Assembly (NCBI GenBank): GCA_934090595.1
Contig: CAKOJO010000005.1
Location: 1 to 38,038 of the forward strand
Source of the DNA: an uncultured Bacilli bacterium
GTDB lineage: Bacteria; Bacillota_I; Bacilli_A; RF39; UBA660
DNA length: 38,038 bases
Reading direction: 5' to 3'
Shown here: in pieces, positions 16,226 through 23,136 of the stretch
Layout: every line of letters begins with the position of its first letter
How positions within the stretch are numbered: the first letter of the stretch is position 1
Program-made: the position numbers and the translations under genes
Notes under the pieces: model-generated
What the model was told of the DNA's origin: nothing
The model's database searches: none
Seen by the model: only the letters and a program-made list of their open reading frames with translations

Positions 16226-17101
16226 ATGAGTCAGTACAATTATAATATATATAAAGGTAAAGAACAAAAACTGCAATTTAGTATAGATAATTTAAGTTTA
16301 GTAGGAGAATTTTCAAAAGGTCGTGATTACTATAAGATGTTAGTAGGTCATTACCATAATTCTGATAATTCTAATATTGTAAGAACTAAAAACGAGTTTT
16401 TTAATTTTAGTTTTATGGTGAATAGTCAATTATTTGTTCAATTAGATGGAGATTCTAATAAATGTAGATTAGAGTTTAATCCAAATAAAATTACTTTAGA
16501 TACCAAGAAAGAAATTGGTTTTATACTTAGTTTTTTAAAAAATATACATTATACGCGTTTAGATTTAGCAATAGATTTATTTAATTATAAGATTTCAGAT
16601 TATAAGATTGTAGATATAGGTTGTAGGAAAAAAGCATATTTCTATGGTAGAGATAACAAGTTGCAGACTATGTATTCAGGTAGTAATAAATCTAGTAAAT
16701 ATATACGTATATATAATAAAGCATTAGAGCAAAAGATAGAAGATTTAGATTGGTGGAGATTTGAATTACAATTACGTGATGTTTACATAGATAAATACTT
16801 AAATGATATGGTAGAGTTTTTTGAAAATATTTTCATTTTTAAGTACAACTCCATTGATAAGTATGATATGCAAGAAAATGCAATGATAGAATACCTACTC
16901 GCCGATATAAGCAGAATCAATGATTTCGCACGCAGAGAAACGAAACAAAAATATAAGCGCATTATACGAAGTTTAGAGGTAGAATCTTTAGATTTCTTCT
17001 CAGATATAATTAATGTTGCTACTCAAAAGGTGAGCAACTATCTCAACTATATATGCGATAATAAAAGTATGCCTGTGTTCTTTGATGTAAATAGGTCGTA
17101 G
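16226..17101 (+). CDS. rep: Rolling-circle replication initiator, Rep_trans type
   Basis: 291 aa with the family's conserved blocks: YTRLDLAIDLFN (about 110-121), SGSNKSSKYIRIYNKALEQK (about 152-171) and WWRFELQLRDVYID (about 176-189). This family (Pfam Rep_trans) includes pT181 RepC and CTXphi RstA. These proteins nick one strand at the double-stranded origin through a tyrosine and start rolling-circle synthesis. A tyrosine in the YIRIYNK block is the natural candidate, but I cannot assign it firmly. AGGAGGG lies 6 nt before the ATG. Codon use changes near the 3' end (more GC-rich, ATATAAGCGC). It is the last large gene of the phage, followed by a structured non-coding region. Confidence 0.9.
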   Translation: MSQYNYNIYKGKEQKLQFSIDNLSLVGEFSKGRDYYKMLVGHYHNSDNSNIVRTKNEFFNFSFMVNSQLFVQLDGDSNKCRLEFNPNKITLDTKKEIGFILSFLKNIHYTRLDLAIDLFNYKISDYKIVDIGCRKKAYFYGRDNKLQTMYSGSNKSSKYIRIYNKALEQKIEDLDWWRFELQLRDVYIDKYLNDMVEFFENIFIFKYNSIDKYDMQENAMIEYLLADISRINDFARRETKQKYKRIIRSLEVESLDFFSDIINVATQKVSNYLNYICDNKSMPVFFDVNRS

Positions 17102-17130
17102 GGTGTTCAATAGGGGGTTAACTATCTGAA

Positions 17131-17196
17131 AACACAATTCAAGTGCAAGGGCGACGTAGTCGTTTATCTTGACCCTTGCACGATAGGAATTGTGTT
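17131..17196. other. Large perfect cruciform downstream of rep (candidate packaging signal or strand origin)
   Basis: Three nested stems: AACACAATT (17131-17139) with AATTGTGTT (17188-17196); GTGCAAGGG (17143-17151) with CCCTTGCAC (17173-17181); and CGAC-GTA-GTCG (17152-17162) inside. This makes 22 perfect pairs in 66 nt. Filamentous phages carry such a hairpin in the intergenic region beside the replication gene: the packaging signal that starts export of single-stranded DNA, next to the origins. The function here is inferred from shape and place. An extended -10 (TGTTATAAT, 17193-17201) overlaps its right edge. Confidence 0.6.
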
Positions 17197-17339
17197 ATAA
17201 TTTTATTCCCCCGTTTAACACTTATTTGATAGAGTAGGGACCAACACTTTATTTAATGCGACTTTCATTAACTATCTTCTTTTATGTCGCGAAAGTTATT
17301 GTCAATTCTAGTGGACTTTTTTGTTATAATATGATATAT

Positions 17340-17376
17340 TAAAAAAGAAAAGAAAGGAAGAATTAATCTTCCTCTT
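17340..17376 (-). terminator. Terminator of the minus-strand 42-aa gene
   Basis: On the minus strand GGAAGA, a 5-nt loop and TCTTCC are followed by a long T-rich tract interrupted by C. It overlaps the stop codon of the small gene. Confidence 0.6.
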
Positions 17377-17491
17377 TGGTTATTATGAAGATTGGGTTTC
17401 CATACTTGTCATTGCTTGGAATTAGTATAAACCCGTCTTCTTTTAGTCTATAAGCTTGTTCTAGTGTTATAAGACTTTGTAAGTATTTCAT
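17363..17491 (-). CDS. 42-aa minus-strand phage protein (candidate regulator)
   Basis: The only clear gene opposing the phage operon. On the minus strand AAAGGAAG precedes ATG 17491, and the frame runs 42 codons to TAA 17365-17363, ending in a terminator. The peptide begins MKYLQSLITLEQAYRLKEDG and ends in PIFIITKEED. The segment ITLEQAYRLKEDG resembles the first helices of a small HTH, followed by a possible beta hairpin, but the protein is too short to assign. Filamentous phages often place a repressor gene opposite the replication genes, so a regulator of rep is a reasonable guess only. Confidence 0.6.
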   Translation of the reverse strand: MKYLQSLITLEQAYRLKEDGFILIPSNDKYGNPIFIITKEED

Positions 17492-17506
17492 TTTTTCACT
17501 TCCTTT

Positions 17507-17522
17507 CGTTCTTTTTTAAGAA
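17507..17522. promoter_or_regulatory. 16-bp perfect inverted repeat before the minus-strand gene
   Basis: GTTCTT, TTTT, AAGAAC lies directly upstream of the binding site of the 42-aa gene. It is a possible operator or 5' leader hairpin for that gene. Confidence 0.4.
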
Positions 17523-17631
17523 CAATTTAAAAGAAACAAAAAAGGGAACGAATTGCAATAAACGTGAAATAAAAATGCAATAAATAAAATTAGTAAGTCC
17601 CCTCTTCGACTTTTATTAGATAGGAGAGTAT

Positions 17632-17664
17632 AAAAGAATAAAAATGTGTGATTTTTATTCTTTT
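17632..17664. terminator. Long A/T hairpin, likely two-way terminator
   Basis: AAAAGAATAAAAAT (17632-17645) pairs perfectly with ATTTTTATTCTTTT (17651-17664) around GTGTG: 14 pairs. It separates the minus-strand gene's upstream region from the 69-aa gene. Confidence 0.55.
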
Positions 17665-17734
17665 GAGGGTTTTTCTTAGTGTTAACTTATGGTATAATTA
17701 TTATATAAATATAAGATAGGGAGTTGTTAATTAA

Positions 17735-17944
17735 ATGGATTTAGATTCAGATTTATCAGCAATAATTTTTGTTGCTTTTTGTGTATTCTTAATCATAATA
17801 GCATTTAGATTCTTTATATTCTGTATAATTGAAGATGTAAAAACGCATAATGAAATGAAAATTAATGATAGATATTTAGAAAAAGAAGCTGAATTAAAAG
17901 AATTAAGAGAACATAATATTAACATAACACAAAAAAAAGATTGA
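17735..17944 (+). CDS. 69-aa membrane protein, right copy inside the prophage
   Basis: Near-duplicate of the gene at 10516-10725: a membrane helix (IIFVAFCVFLIIIAFRFFIF), a linker (EDVKTHNEMKIND) and a charged coiled coil. The N-terminal halves differ at scattered positions, mostly conservative, while the middle is identical, which points to selection on the protein. GGGAG precedes the ATG, and an extended -10 (TGGTATAAT) lies about 40 nt upstream. A terminator (AAAGATTGA with TCAATCTTT) overlaps the stop. It is the last gene before the right attachment site, 107 nt away. It could be an accessory or superinfection gene expressed from the prophage; this is speculation. Confidence 0.75.
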   Translation: MDLDSDLSAIIFVAFCVFLIIIAFRFFIFCIIEDVKTHNEMKINDRYLEKEAELKELREHNINITQKKD

Positions 17945-17962
17945 CAATTGTTCAATCTTTTT
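17938..17962 (+). terminator. Terminator after the right 69-aa gene
   Basis: AAAGATTGA, a 7-nt loop, TCAATCTTT, then T-rich sequence. The TGA stop lies in the left stem. Confidence 0.65.
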
Positions 17963-18051
17963 GTATACTTTAATCAGAAAGTTATTATTTTTGACTTAAT
18001 TTTATCAACACCCAAGGTCGATTTTAGTTCGACAAAATAAAATTATAGTCA

Positions 18052-18079
18052 ACTTCCGATAATTGATATTATGACATTT
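18052..18079 (+). other. dif: attR: dif-like Xer site at the right end of the prophage
   Basis: Left arm ACTTCCGATAA, centre TTGATA, right arm TTATGACATTT: the 11-6-11 layout of dif. From memory, B. subtilis dif has left arm ACTTCCTAGAA and a right arm starting TTATG, so the first six bases, the AA at the arm end and the TTATG block agree. The right arm here should be the original chromosomal one. This site probably still works as the chromosome's dif, which filamentous phages that use Xer normally restore on integration. Confidence 0.75.
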
Positions 18080-18090
18080 TTAAGATTATT

Positions 18091-18534
18091 TTATTCAATA
18101 GCGTTAGTGATATCCTTACTAGTTATATTAAATCTTATATTGTTTTCTACAACTCCTGAATAAAAATACAATTCATATATTTCTTTTTTAGCAACACTAT
18201 ATTCTAATATATAAGTAATAGTTTCATCCTTTTTAATTATATTAGTATTATTATTATAACTATTTGGAATTTGAACTTTATTTATATCATATAGTTTAAA
18301 CATTTCATCTGATTTAATTGTAACAGTGTTATCTCTTTTATTAGTCATTTTAACTTTGATTCTCAATGTTTGATGTGTTTCATTATAAATTACTTCATTT
18401 ACAAGTAATTCAATATCATCTGCAATTGCCTGTTCATTTACGCTATATTCTGGTTTGATTGGTATTTTGTTGGAACAACCAATCATTGTAAATGCTAAAA
18501 GTGTAATAATTAGAAAACTAAATATTTTTTTTAT
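18091..18534 (-). CDS. Lipoprotein, 147 aa; non-standard ATA start
   Basis: On the minus strand the frame gives a signal peptide (KKIFSFLIITLLAFTMIG) and a lipobox-like MIGC, then a beta-rich domain (TLRIKVKMTNKRDNTVTIKS) of the kind found in DUF4352-like extracellular lipoproteins. The only in-frame ATG (18486) would remove most of the signal peptide. GGGGAAG lies 7 nt from ATA 18534 and 4 nt from ATT 18537, so one of these is the likely start. The leader (AGTGATATTATAAAAAAA) is almost the same as that of the phage gene at 11740. It lies 21 nt after deoB, so it is the last gene of the xerD-deoB operon, and its stop is 12 nt from dif. Confidence 0.7.
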   Translation of the reverse strand: MKKIFSFLIITLLAFTMIGCSNKIPIKPEYSVNEQAIADDIELLVNEVIYNETHQTLRIKVKMTNKRDNTVTIKSDEMFKLYDINKVQIPNSYNNNTNIIKKDETITYILEYSVAKKEIYELYFYSGVVENNIRFNITSKDITNAIE

Positions 18535-18555
18535 AATATCACTTCCCCTTCCCTA

Positions 18556-19725
18556 TTATATTAGTTTATCTAAATATGATTCCCCAATCATTGGAGGATC
18601 TACTTCAAAGTTATCTGCTATAGTGGCACCAATATCTGCAAATGTTGACATAATTGGTAAATTTTTTTGTTCTCTAAATACTCTACTATAAATAATTACT
18701 GGAGTATTTTCTCTTGTATGATCTGTTCCTGAATACGTTGGATCATTACCATGGTCTGCTGTTATAATAAGTAAATCATCATTATTCAAGTTATTTAACA
18801 TCATTGGTATTTCTACATCAAGTTCTTCAATGGCATTAGCATATCCTAAAGAATCTCTTCTATGACCATATAATGTATCAAAATCATTTAAATTAGCAAA
18901 ACATAAACCGGTAAAGTTCTTATTCATTACTTCAAGTACTTTATCTACAGCTTCTTTGTTTGAATGAGAAGTAAGTTTTTTAGTTATTCCTTCTCCATCA
19001 AATATATCATATATTTTACCAACTGATATAACACTTAATCCTTTATCACTCAACTTGTTTAAGATAGACTTAGTAGGTGGTTTTAATGCAAAATCTCTAC
19101 GATTTCCTGTTCTTTTAAAATTATCCTTATTGTTACCAATAAATGGTCTTGCAATAATTCTACCAACTTTCCATTCATCTTTAGTAGTTATATTTCTAAT
19201 GATTTCACAATATTTATATAACAAATCTACTGGAATAACTGCTTCATGTGCTGCTACTTGTAAAACGGAATCTGCTGATGTATAAATAATAAGTGCACCA
19301 GTCTTTATATGCTCTTCTCCCAATTCTTTAATTATTTCAGTACCAGATGCTGCACAATTACCAATAACTTTTCTTCCTGTTTGAGTTTCTATTTCTTTAA
19401 TTAATTCATCTGGAAAACCATGTTCAGTAAATGTTTTAAATGGTACTTCATTTCTTAAACCTACTATTTCATAATGACCATTTAATGTATCTTTTCCCTT
19501 GTTATTAGGTCTTGCAATAGTATAGTATGCTTCAACATCATCATCTTCATTCATATTAATAGTGTCTAAAAAACCTAGTTTTTTAAGATTAGGTATAAAC
19601 AAATTATGCTTATCATTAATATGTTTCAATGTATTAGCACCTATATCTCCATAATTTACTGCGTCTTGTGCTTCACCAACACCAAGTGAATCACAAACTA
19701 TTAAAAATACTCTTTTAAATCTCAT
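18556..19725 (-). CDS. deoB: Phosphopentomutase
   Basis: 389 aa, typical length for DeoB, a metal-dependent enzyme of the alkaline phosphatase superfamily. It interconverts ribose (or deoxyribose) 1- and 5-phosphates in nucleoside salvage. The N-terminal metal motif VCDSLGVGEAQDA (about 9-21), the GDIGANTLKHI segment and the C-terminal metal motif ITADHGNDPTYSGTDHTREN are all present. GGGAGG precedes the ATG. It follows xerD by 11 nt in the same direction. The xerD-deoB pairing is also seen in B. subtilis, which supports this being the chromosomal locus. Confidence 0.97.
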   Translation of the reverse strand: MRFKRVFLIVCDSLGVGEAQDAVNYGDIGANTLKHINDKHNLFIPNLKKLGFLDTINMNEDDDVEAYYTIARPNNKGKDTLNGHYEIVGLRNEVPFKTFTEHGFPDELIKEIETQTGRKVIGNCAASGTEIIKELGEEHIKTGALIIYTSADSVLQVAAHEAVIPVDLLYKYCEIIRNITTKDEWKVGRIIARPFIGNNKDNFKRTGNRRDFALKPPTKSILNKLSDKGLSVISVGKIYDIFDGEGITKKLTSHSNKEAVDKVLEVMNKNFTGLCFANLNDFDTLYGHRRDSLGYANAIEELDVEIPMMLNNLNNDDLLIITADHGNDPTYSGTDHTRENTPVIIYSRVFREQKNLPIMSTFADIGATIADNFEVDPPMIGESYLDKLI

Positions 19726-19736
19726 AATAATCCTCC

Positions 19737-20627
19737 CTATCTTGTATGGTATTTTAAATAATCATTTTTTACTTTTTCATTACTTACATGTGTATATATA
19801 GTAGTAGTACTAATATCAGAATGCCCAAGTAATTCCTGTATACTTCTTAAGTCTGCACCTTGATTTAACATATGAGTAGCAAATGAATGCCTAAGCATAT
19901 GAGGTGTAACTCTTTTATTTAACCCTTGTTTCTTTACTATTTTATTAAGTTCTAATCCAAAACTTTCTCTGCTAATAGCTTCACCCTTACTATTCAAAAA
20001 CATATAATCAGTGAGTTTACCTTTTAAGAAAGATCCTCTTATATCTAAATACATTCCTAAATACTTTAAAGCATACTTATTAATAGGAACAATTCTTTCT
20101 TTAGAACCTTTACCAAAGACTCTAACTACTTTATTAGTAAAATCTACATCTTGCATTTTTAAATTAGTAAGTTCACTAATTCTTATACCAGTAGCATATA
20201 AAACCTCAAGTATTGCTTTATCTCTGTAATCTTCTTTAGTATGAAGTGGAATGTCTAATAATTTATCAACCTCATTTACAGTCAATACATCAGGTAACCT
20301 TTTCTTCATCTTTGGCCTATCAATATTCTCACAAGGATTAATATCAATCCTTTTATCCTTTACTAGATATATATAAAAGTTATTAATTGAAGTAATACTA
20401 TTTGTCTTAGAACTAACACCTTTATCTTTAAAATAATTAGTAAGAAAGTCCATTATATCTTGTTGTGTTACATCAAATAAATTAATATTCTTATTTAACA
20501 TATACTTTTCAAAAACAATTAGACTATATTTGTATTTTTCTATTGTTCTAGGACTTAGATTCTTTTCATATTTTAAATAATCAATATAATCCAAAATAAA
20601 TGTATTAACTTCATACTTATCTTCCAT
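19737..20627 (-). CDS. xerD: Tyrosine recombinase XerD
   Basis: 296 aa. The N-terminal SAM-like DNA-binding domain (FILDYIDYLKYEKNLSPRTI) is followed by the catalytic domain with the full set of residues: Arg in ATGIRISELTNL (about 147), HxxR in TPHMLRHSFATH (about 244-247), His in LLGHSDISTT (about 270) and the nucleophile Tyr in TTIYTHVS (about 279). I start at ATG 20627, which has GAGGT upstream; the in-frame TTG at 20639 overlaps that site. XerC/D enzymes resolve chromosome dimers at dif. The dif-like site is about 1.7 kb away, and this enzyme is the natural candidate to integrate the neighbouring phage. Confidence 0.95.
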   Translation of the reverse strand: MEDKYEVNTFILDYIDYLKYEKNLSPRTIEKYKYSLIVFEKYMLNKNINLFDVTQQDIMDFLTNYFKDKGVSSKTNSITSINNFYIYLVKDKRIDINPCENIDRPKMKKRLPDVLTVNEVDKLLDIPLHTKEDYRDKAILEVLYATGIRISELTNLKMQDVDFTNKVVRVFGKGSKERIVPINKYALKYLGMYLDIRGSFLKGKLTDYMFLNSKGEAISRESFGLELNKIVKKQGLNKRVTPHMLRHSFATHMLNQGADLRSIQELLGHSDISTTTIYTHVSNEKVKNDYLKYHTR

Positions 20628-20693
20628 ATTATACCTCAATATAATTATAGCATATAAAACACTTTATTCGCAATATAACCATTAAACTTTATA

Positions 20694-20721
20694 AAACAAA
20701 AAAAGCCAAACGGCTTTATCT
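20694..20721 (-). terminator. Terminator of the 279-aa gene
   Basis: On the minus strand AAAGCC, GTTT, GGCTTT is followed by TTTTTG. The stop codon of the gene lies inside the hairpin. Confidence 0.8.
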
Positions 20722-21555
20722 TTTTAAAAATGAAAGTATTTTTCTTTTTATTCCTGTTTTTTCAGGTTGTGTTTCTTCAAAATATGTATCTTTTCCTTCT
20801 AATTGATTTTTTCTAATTTTATATAAATCATCTCTACTCCATTCAGGGCAGTCTTCAATTTTAACAAATACTTTTTTAAATATTTCATGTTCACTTTCTG
20901 AAACTGTACTTGCAATTTTATATGAGTTAGTCCTCCATTCGTATTGATCAGACCTATTATTTAGTTCTAGTTTAAATTCTTCTTCAGAATCATGTGCAAA
21001 AGATATATAAATAGAGTCACCAATAATATCAACTGAAACATCTGAATTCATCGGCTTAATATCACGAACATAATAATCAAAAATTCTGTTATATTGAAGT
21101 ACCACATCATAAAGTTGCAAAATTGTATTTCCTAAAATCAGTAATATTTGTTTTCCTTGTGAATCAGATATCAAAGGACATATAATACATAAATCATCAT
21201 CTTCTTTAAAGAATAGTGCATTATCAAGTTTATTATTATATTTAGTATTATATTTAGTATTAAAATCTATTTTTATCTTATTTTCATCCTTAAAATCATT
21301 ATCAACAACTATATTTGTATAACCTAAACCATTACGTTTTGATATCGACGTAAGTTGTCTCTCATATGATTCTATAACATTCTCGTAATGTTCTCGTTTT
21401 CTTTTTATTAATTGAGCAACATCATATAAAGAAATACAATCATCATCTTTGTTAGGTTCAGAGAGTAATACATTTTTTATTTCTTTTAAGATTTCAGTTT
21501 TAGTCACTCGTTTTTCATGATTGATTTCAAAAACATAAATATCAGCATGTCTCAT
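20716..21555 (-). CDS. Hypothetical protein, 279 aa
   Basis: I do not recognise it. AAAGGAAGAG precedes the ATG. It is soluble and acidic, with an N-terminal helical part containing a coiled-coil-like stretch (KRKREHYENVIESYERQLTS), a short repeat NTKYNTKYN near the middle, and a beta-rich core (DDDLCIICPLISDSQGKQIL, SVDIIGDSIYISFAHDSEEE). It ends in a basic tail (TGIKRKILSFLKR) that could sit on the membrane surface. It forms a single-gene unit closed by a strong terminator. Confidence 0.75.
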   Translation of the reverse strand: MRHADIYVFEINHEKRVTKTEILKEIKNVLLSEPNKDDDCISLYDVAQLIKRKREHYENVIESYERQLTSISKRNGLGYTNIVVDNDFKDENKIKIDFNTKYNTKYNNKLDNALFFKEDDDLCIICPLISDSQGKQILLILGNTILQLYDVVLQYNRIFDYYVRDIKPMNSDVSVDIIGDSIYISFAHDSEEEFKLELNNRSDQYEWRTNSYKIASTVSESEHEIFKKVFVKIEDCPEWSRDDLYKIRKNQLEGKDTYFEETQPEKTGIKRKILSFLKR

Positions 21556-21710
21556 ATATAAACTCTTCCTTTCAGTTAAATAATTTTGAGTATATTATAC
21601 CAAAAACAACGATAAAAATAAAGAAAAAGTTAAAAAAGAAATATTTTAAGAATAATTGTTTGTAATATATAAATATATTTGATAAAATATATATGAATGG
21701 AAGTGTTAGT

Positions 21711-22925
21711 ATGAATGAACCATTAGCAATAAAACTAAAACCTAAAACTTTAAAAGATGTTTTAGGACAAGAAACATTAATTGGTAAAGATAAAATTATA
21801 TCTAATATGGTTAAAAATAAAAAAATATTTTCAATGATTTTATATGGAGAACCAGGTATTGGTAAGACTAGTATAGCTACCGCTATTGTAAATGATTTAG
21901 GTATGAATTATCGTTTTTTAAATGCAGTTATTCATAAAAAGCAAGACTTTGATATAGTAATTGAAGAAGCTAAAATGTATGATGGAATGATTTTAATTGT
22001 AGATGAGATTCATAGATTAAATAAAGATAAACAAGATATACTTCTTCCATGTTTAGAAAGTGGTCTTATTACTCTGATTGGTCTTACTACTTCTAATCCG
22101 TATCATGCAATAAATCCTGCGATAAGAAGTAGATGTCAAATATTTAAACTAGTTCCTCTTAGTGAAGGAGATATATTAAAAGGACTTAAAAAAGCTATTA
22201 AAACAGAATATTTAAAAGATATTAAAATAACTAATGATGCTTTAAAATATATTGCTAAAATATCTAAGTATGACTTAAGATTTGCTTATAACTTACTTGA
22301 AGTATCTTATTATTATAATAAAGATCATAGTGTTAGTGTAGATACTATTAAAAGTATTAATAATACTTCAGTTATTACTGGTGATAAGAATGAAGAAAGT
22401 TATTATAACTCTCTTAGTGGGCTTCAAAAGTCTATTAGAGGATCAGATGTTAATGCTGCCCTACACTACTTAGCACAACTTCTTATCATGGAAGATTTAA
22501 GTATTATTTTTAGACGTCTTTCTGTTATCTGCTACGAAGATATTGGGTTTGGTAATCCTTCGATTGGACCTAAACTTAATGCTGTTATTAATGCCTGTGA
22601 AAGAGTTGGTTTACCAGAAGCTAGAATTCCTCTTTCTAATATAGTTATTGAGATGTGTTTATCACCAAAAAGCAATAGTGCTTATCTTGCAATAGATAAG
22701 GCTATGAATGAAATAAAAGAACATGCTATTGGAGAAGTACCAAATATAATAAAAAGTCCTAACATTGGCTATTTATACCCTCATAATTATCCAAATAGTT
22801 TGGTCAAACAAAATTATATGCCAGATAAAATAAAAGATAGTATTTATTACTATCCTAAAGAAACCTCAAAATATGAAAAATCATTAAAAGAAGTGTATGA
22901 AAAAATAAATAAAATAATAAAGTAA
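21711..22925 (+). CDS. rarA: Replication-associated recombination ATPase RarA (MgsA family)
   Basis: 404 aa from ATG 21711, which has GGAAGTG upstream; ATG 21693 is also in frame but lies before that site. Features: the family N-terminus (PLAIKLKPKTLKDVLGQE), Walker A GEPGIGKTS (about 46-54), Walker B LIVDEIHRLNK (about 87-97), sensor LIGLTTSNP, arginine finger AIRSRCQIF, and the RarA C-terminal tetramer region (GSDVNAALHYLAQLL, YEDIGFGNP). RarA acts at stalled forks and gaps with single-strand-binding protein. It is the only rightward gene between the prophage and the TIGR04086 gene. Confidence 0.95.
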   Translation: MNEPLAIKLKPKTLKDVLGQETLIGKDKIISNMVKNKKIFSMILYGEPGIGKTSIATAIVNDLGMNYRFLNAVIHKKQDFDIVIEEAKMYDGMILIVDEIHRLNKDKQDILLPCLESGLITLIGLTTSNPYHAINPAIRSRCQIFKLVPLSEGDILKGLKKAIKTEYLKDIKITNDALKYIAKISKYDLRFAYNLLEVSYYYNKDHSVSVDTIKSINNTSVITGDKNEESYYNSLSGLQKSIRGSDVNAALHYLAQLLIMEDLSIIFRRLSVICYEDIGFGNPSIGPKLNAVINACERVGLPEARIPLSNIVIEMCLSPKSNSAYLAIDKAMNEIKEHAIGEVPNIIKSPNIGYLYPHNYPNSLVKQNYMPDKIKDSIYYYPKETSKYEKSLKEVYEKINKIIK

Positions 22926-22959
22926 CAAAAGATGCCTTATTGTCTCATACTAAAAAATA

Positions 22960-22995
22960 AAGAAGGAATAGATACTACTCTATTCCTTCTTTTAA
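22960..22995. terminator. Two-way terminator after rarA
   Basis: AAGAAGGAATAG (22960-22971) pairs with CTATTCCTTCTT (22980-22991), followed by T residues on both strands. Confidence 0.8.
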
Positions 22996-23097
22996 TACAT
23001 TAAGCTCTTCAAGTGAAAGTCCAGTATACTTAGCAATAACATCTAAAGTTAAATTATCTTGAATCATCTTAAGAGCAGTTTCTCTTGCTTTTTTTAA
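22975..23097 (-). pseudogene. C-terminal remnant of an Rpn/PD-(D/E)XK transposase-type nuclease
   Basis: The minus-strand frame reads KKARETALKMIQDNLTLDVI then AKYTGLSLEELNVLKEGIE and a stop. This matches the C-terminal tail typical of the Rpn recombination-promoting nucleases and related PDDEXK transposase-family proteins (ALKMLK..., ISKYTGLSIEEI...). The nuclease domain is gone; only about 40 codons remain between rarA and proS. There is no start codon with a binding site. It records an old mobile-nuclease gene that has been deleted. Confidence 0.6.
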
Positions 23098-23104
23098 AAA
23101 AATT

Positions 23105-23130
23105 AAAAAACAAAGCAGATTTTGCTTTGC
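23105..23130 (-). terminator. Terminator of proS
   Basis: On the minus strand CAAAGCA, a 5-nt loop, TGCTTTG and then six T, a few bases after the proS stop. Confidence 0.85.
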
Positions 23131-23136
23131 TTTTGA

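Larger units (their letters stand above)
10751..18079 (+). mobile_element. Inovirus (filamentous phage) prophage integrated at dif
   Basis: A block of mostly rightward genes between two dif-like sites, 7,301 bp from att to att, within the usual inovirus range. It has a 60-aa major coat protein, a terminator right after it, two secreted and C-terminally anchored large proteins, several tiny membrane proteins, a Zot/pI-type ATPase and a Rep_trans initiator. There is no integrase, transposase, capsid, portal or terminase gene, which fits a filamentous phage using host Xer recombinases. There is no pIV secretin, as expected for a host with one membrane. Coding strands are T-rich, unlike the A-rich host genes. 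All long genes are open, so the prophage may be functional, apart from one gene with a non-standard start codon. Confidence 0.9.

Noticed and set aside
20011..20229. Plus-strand frames of 60-112 codons opposite xerD, deoB, proS and queA
   Set aside because: They are shadows of well-identified genes, lack binding sites and have no protein-like features.
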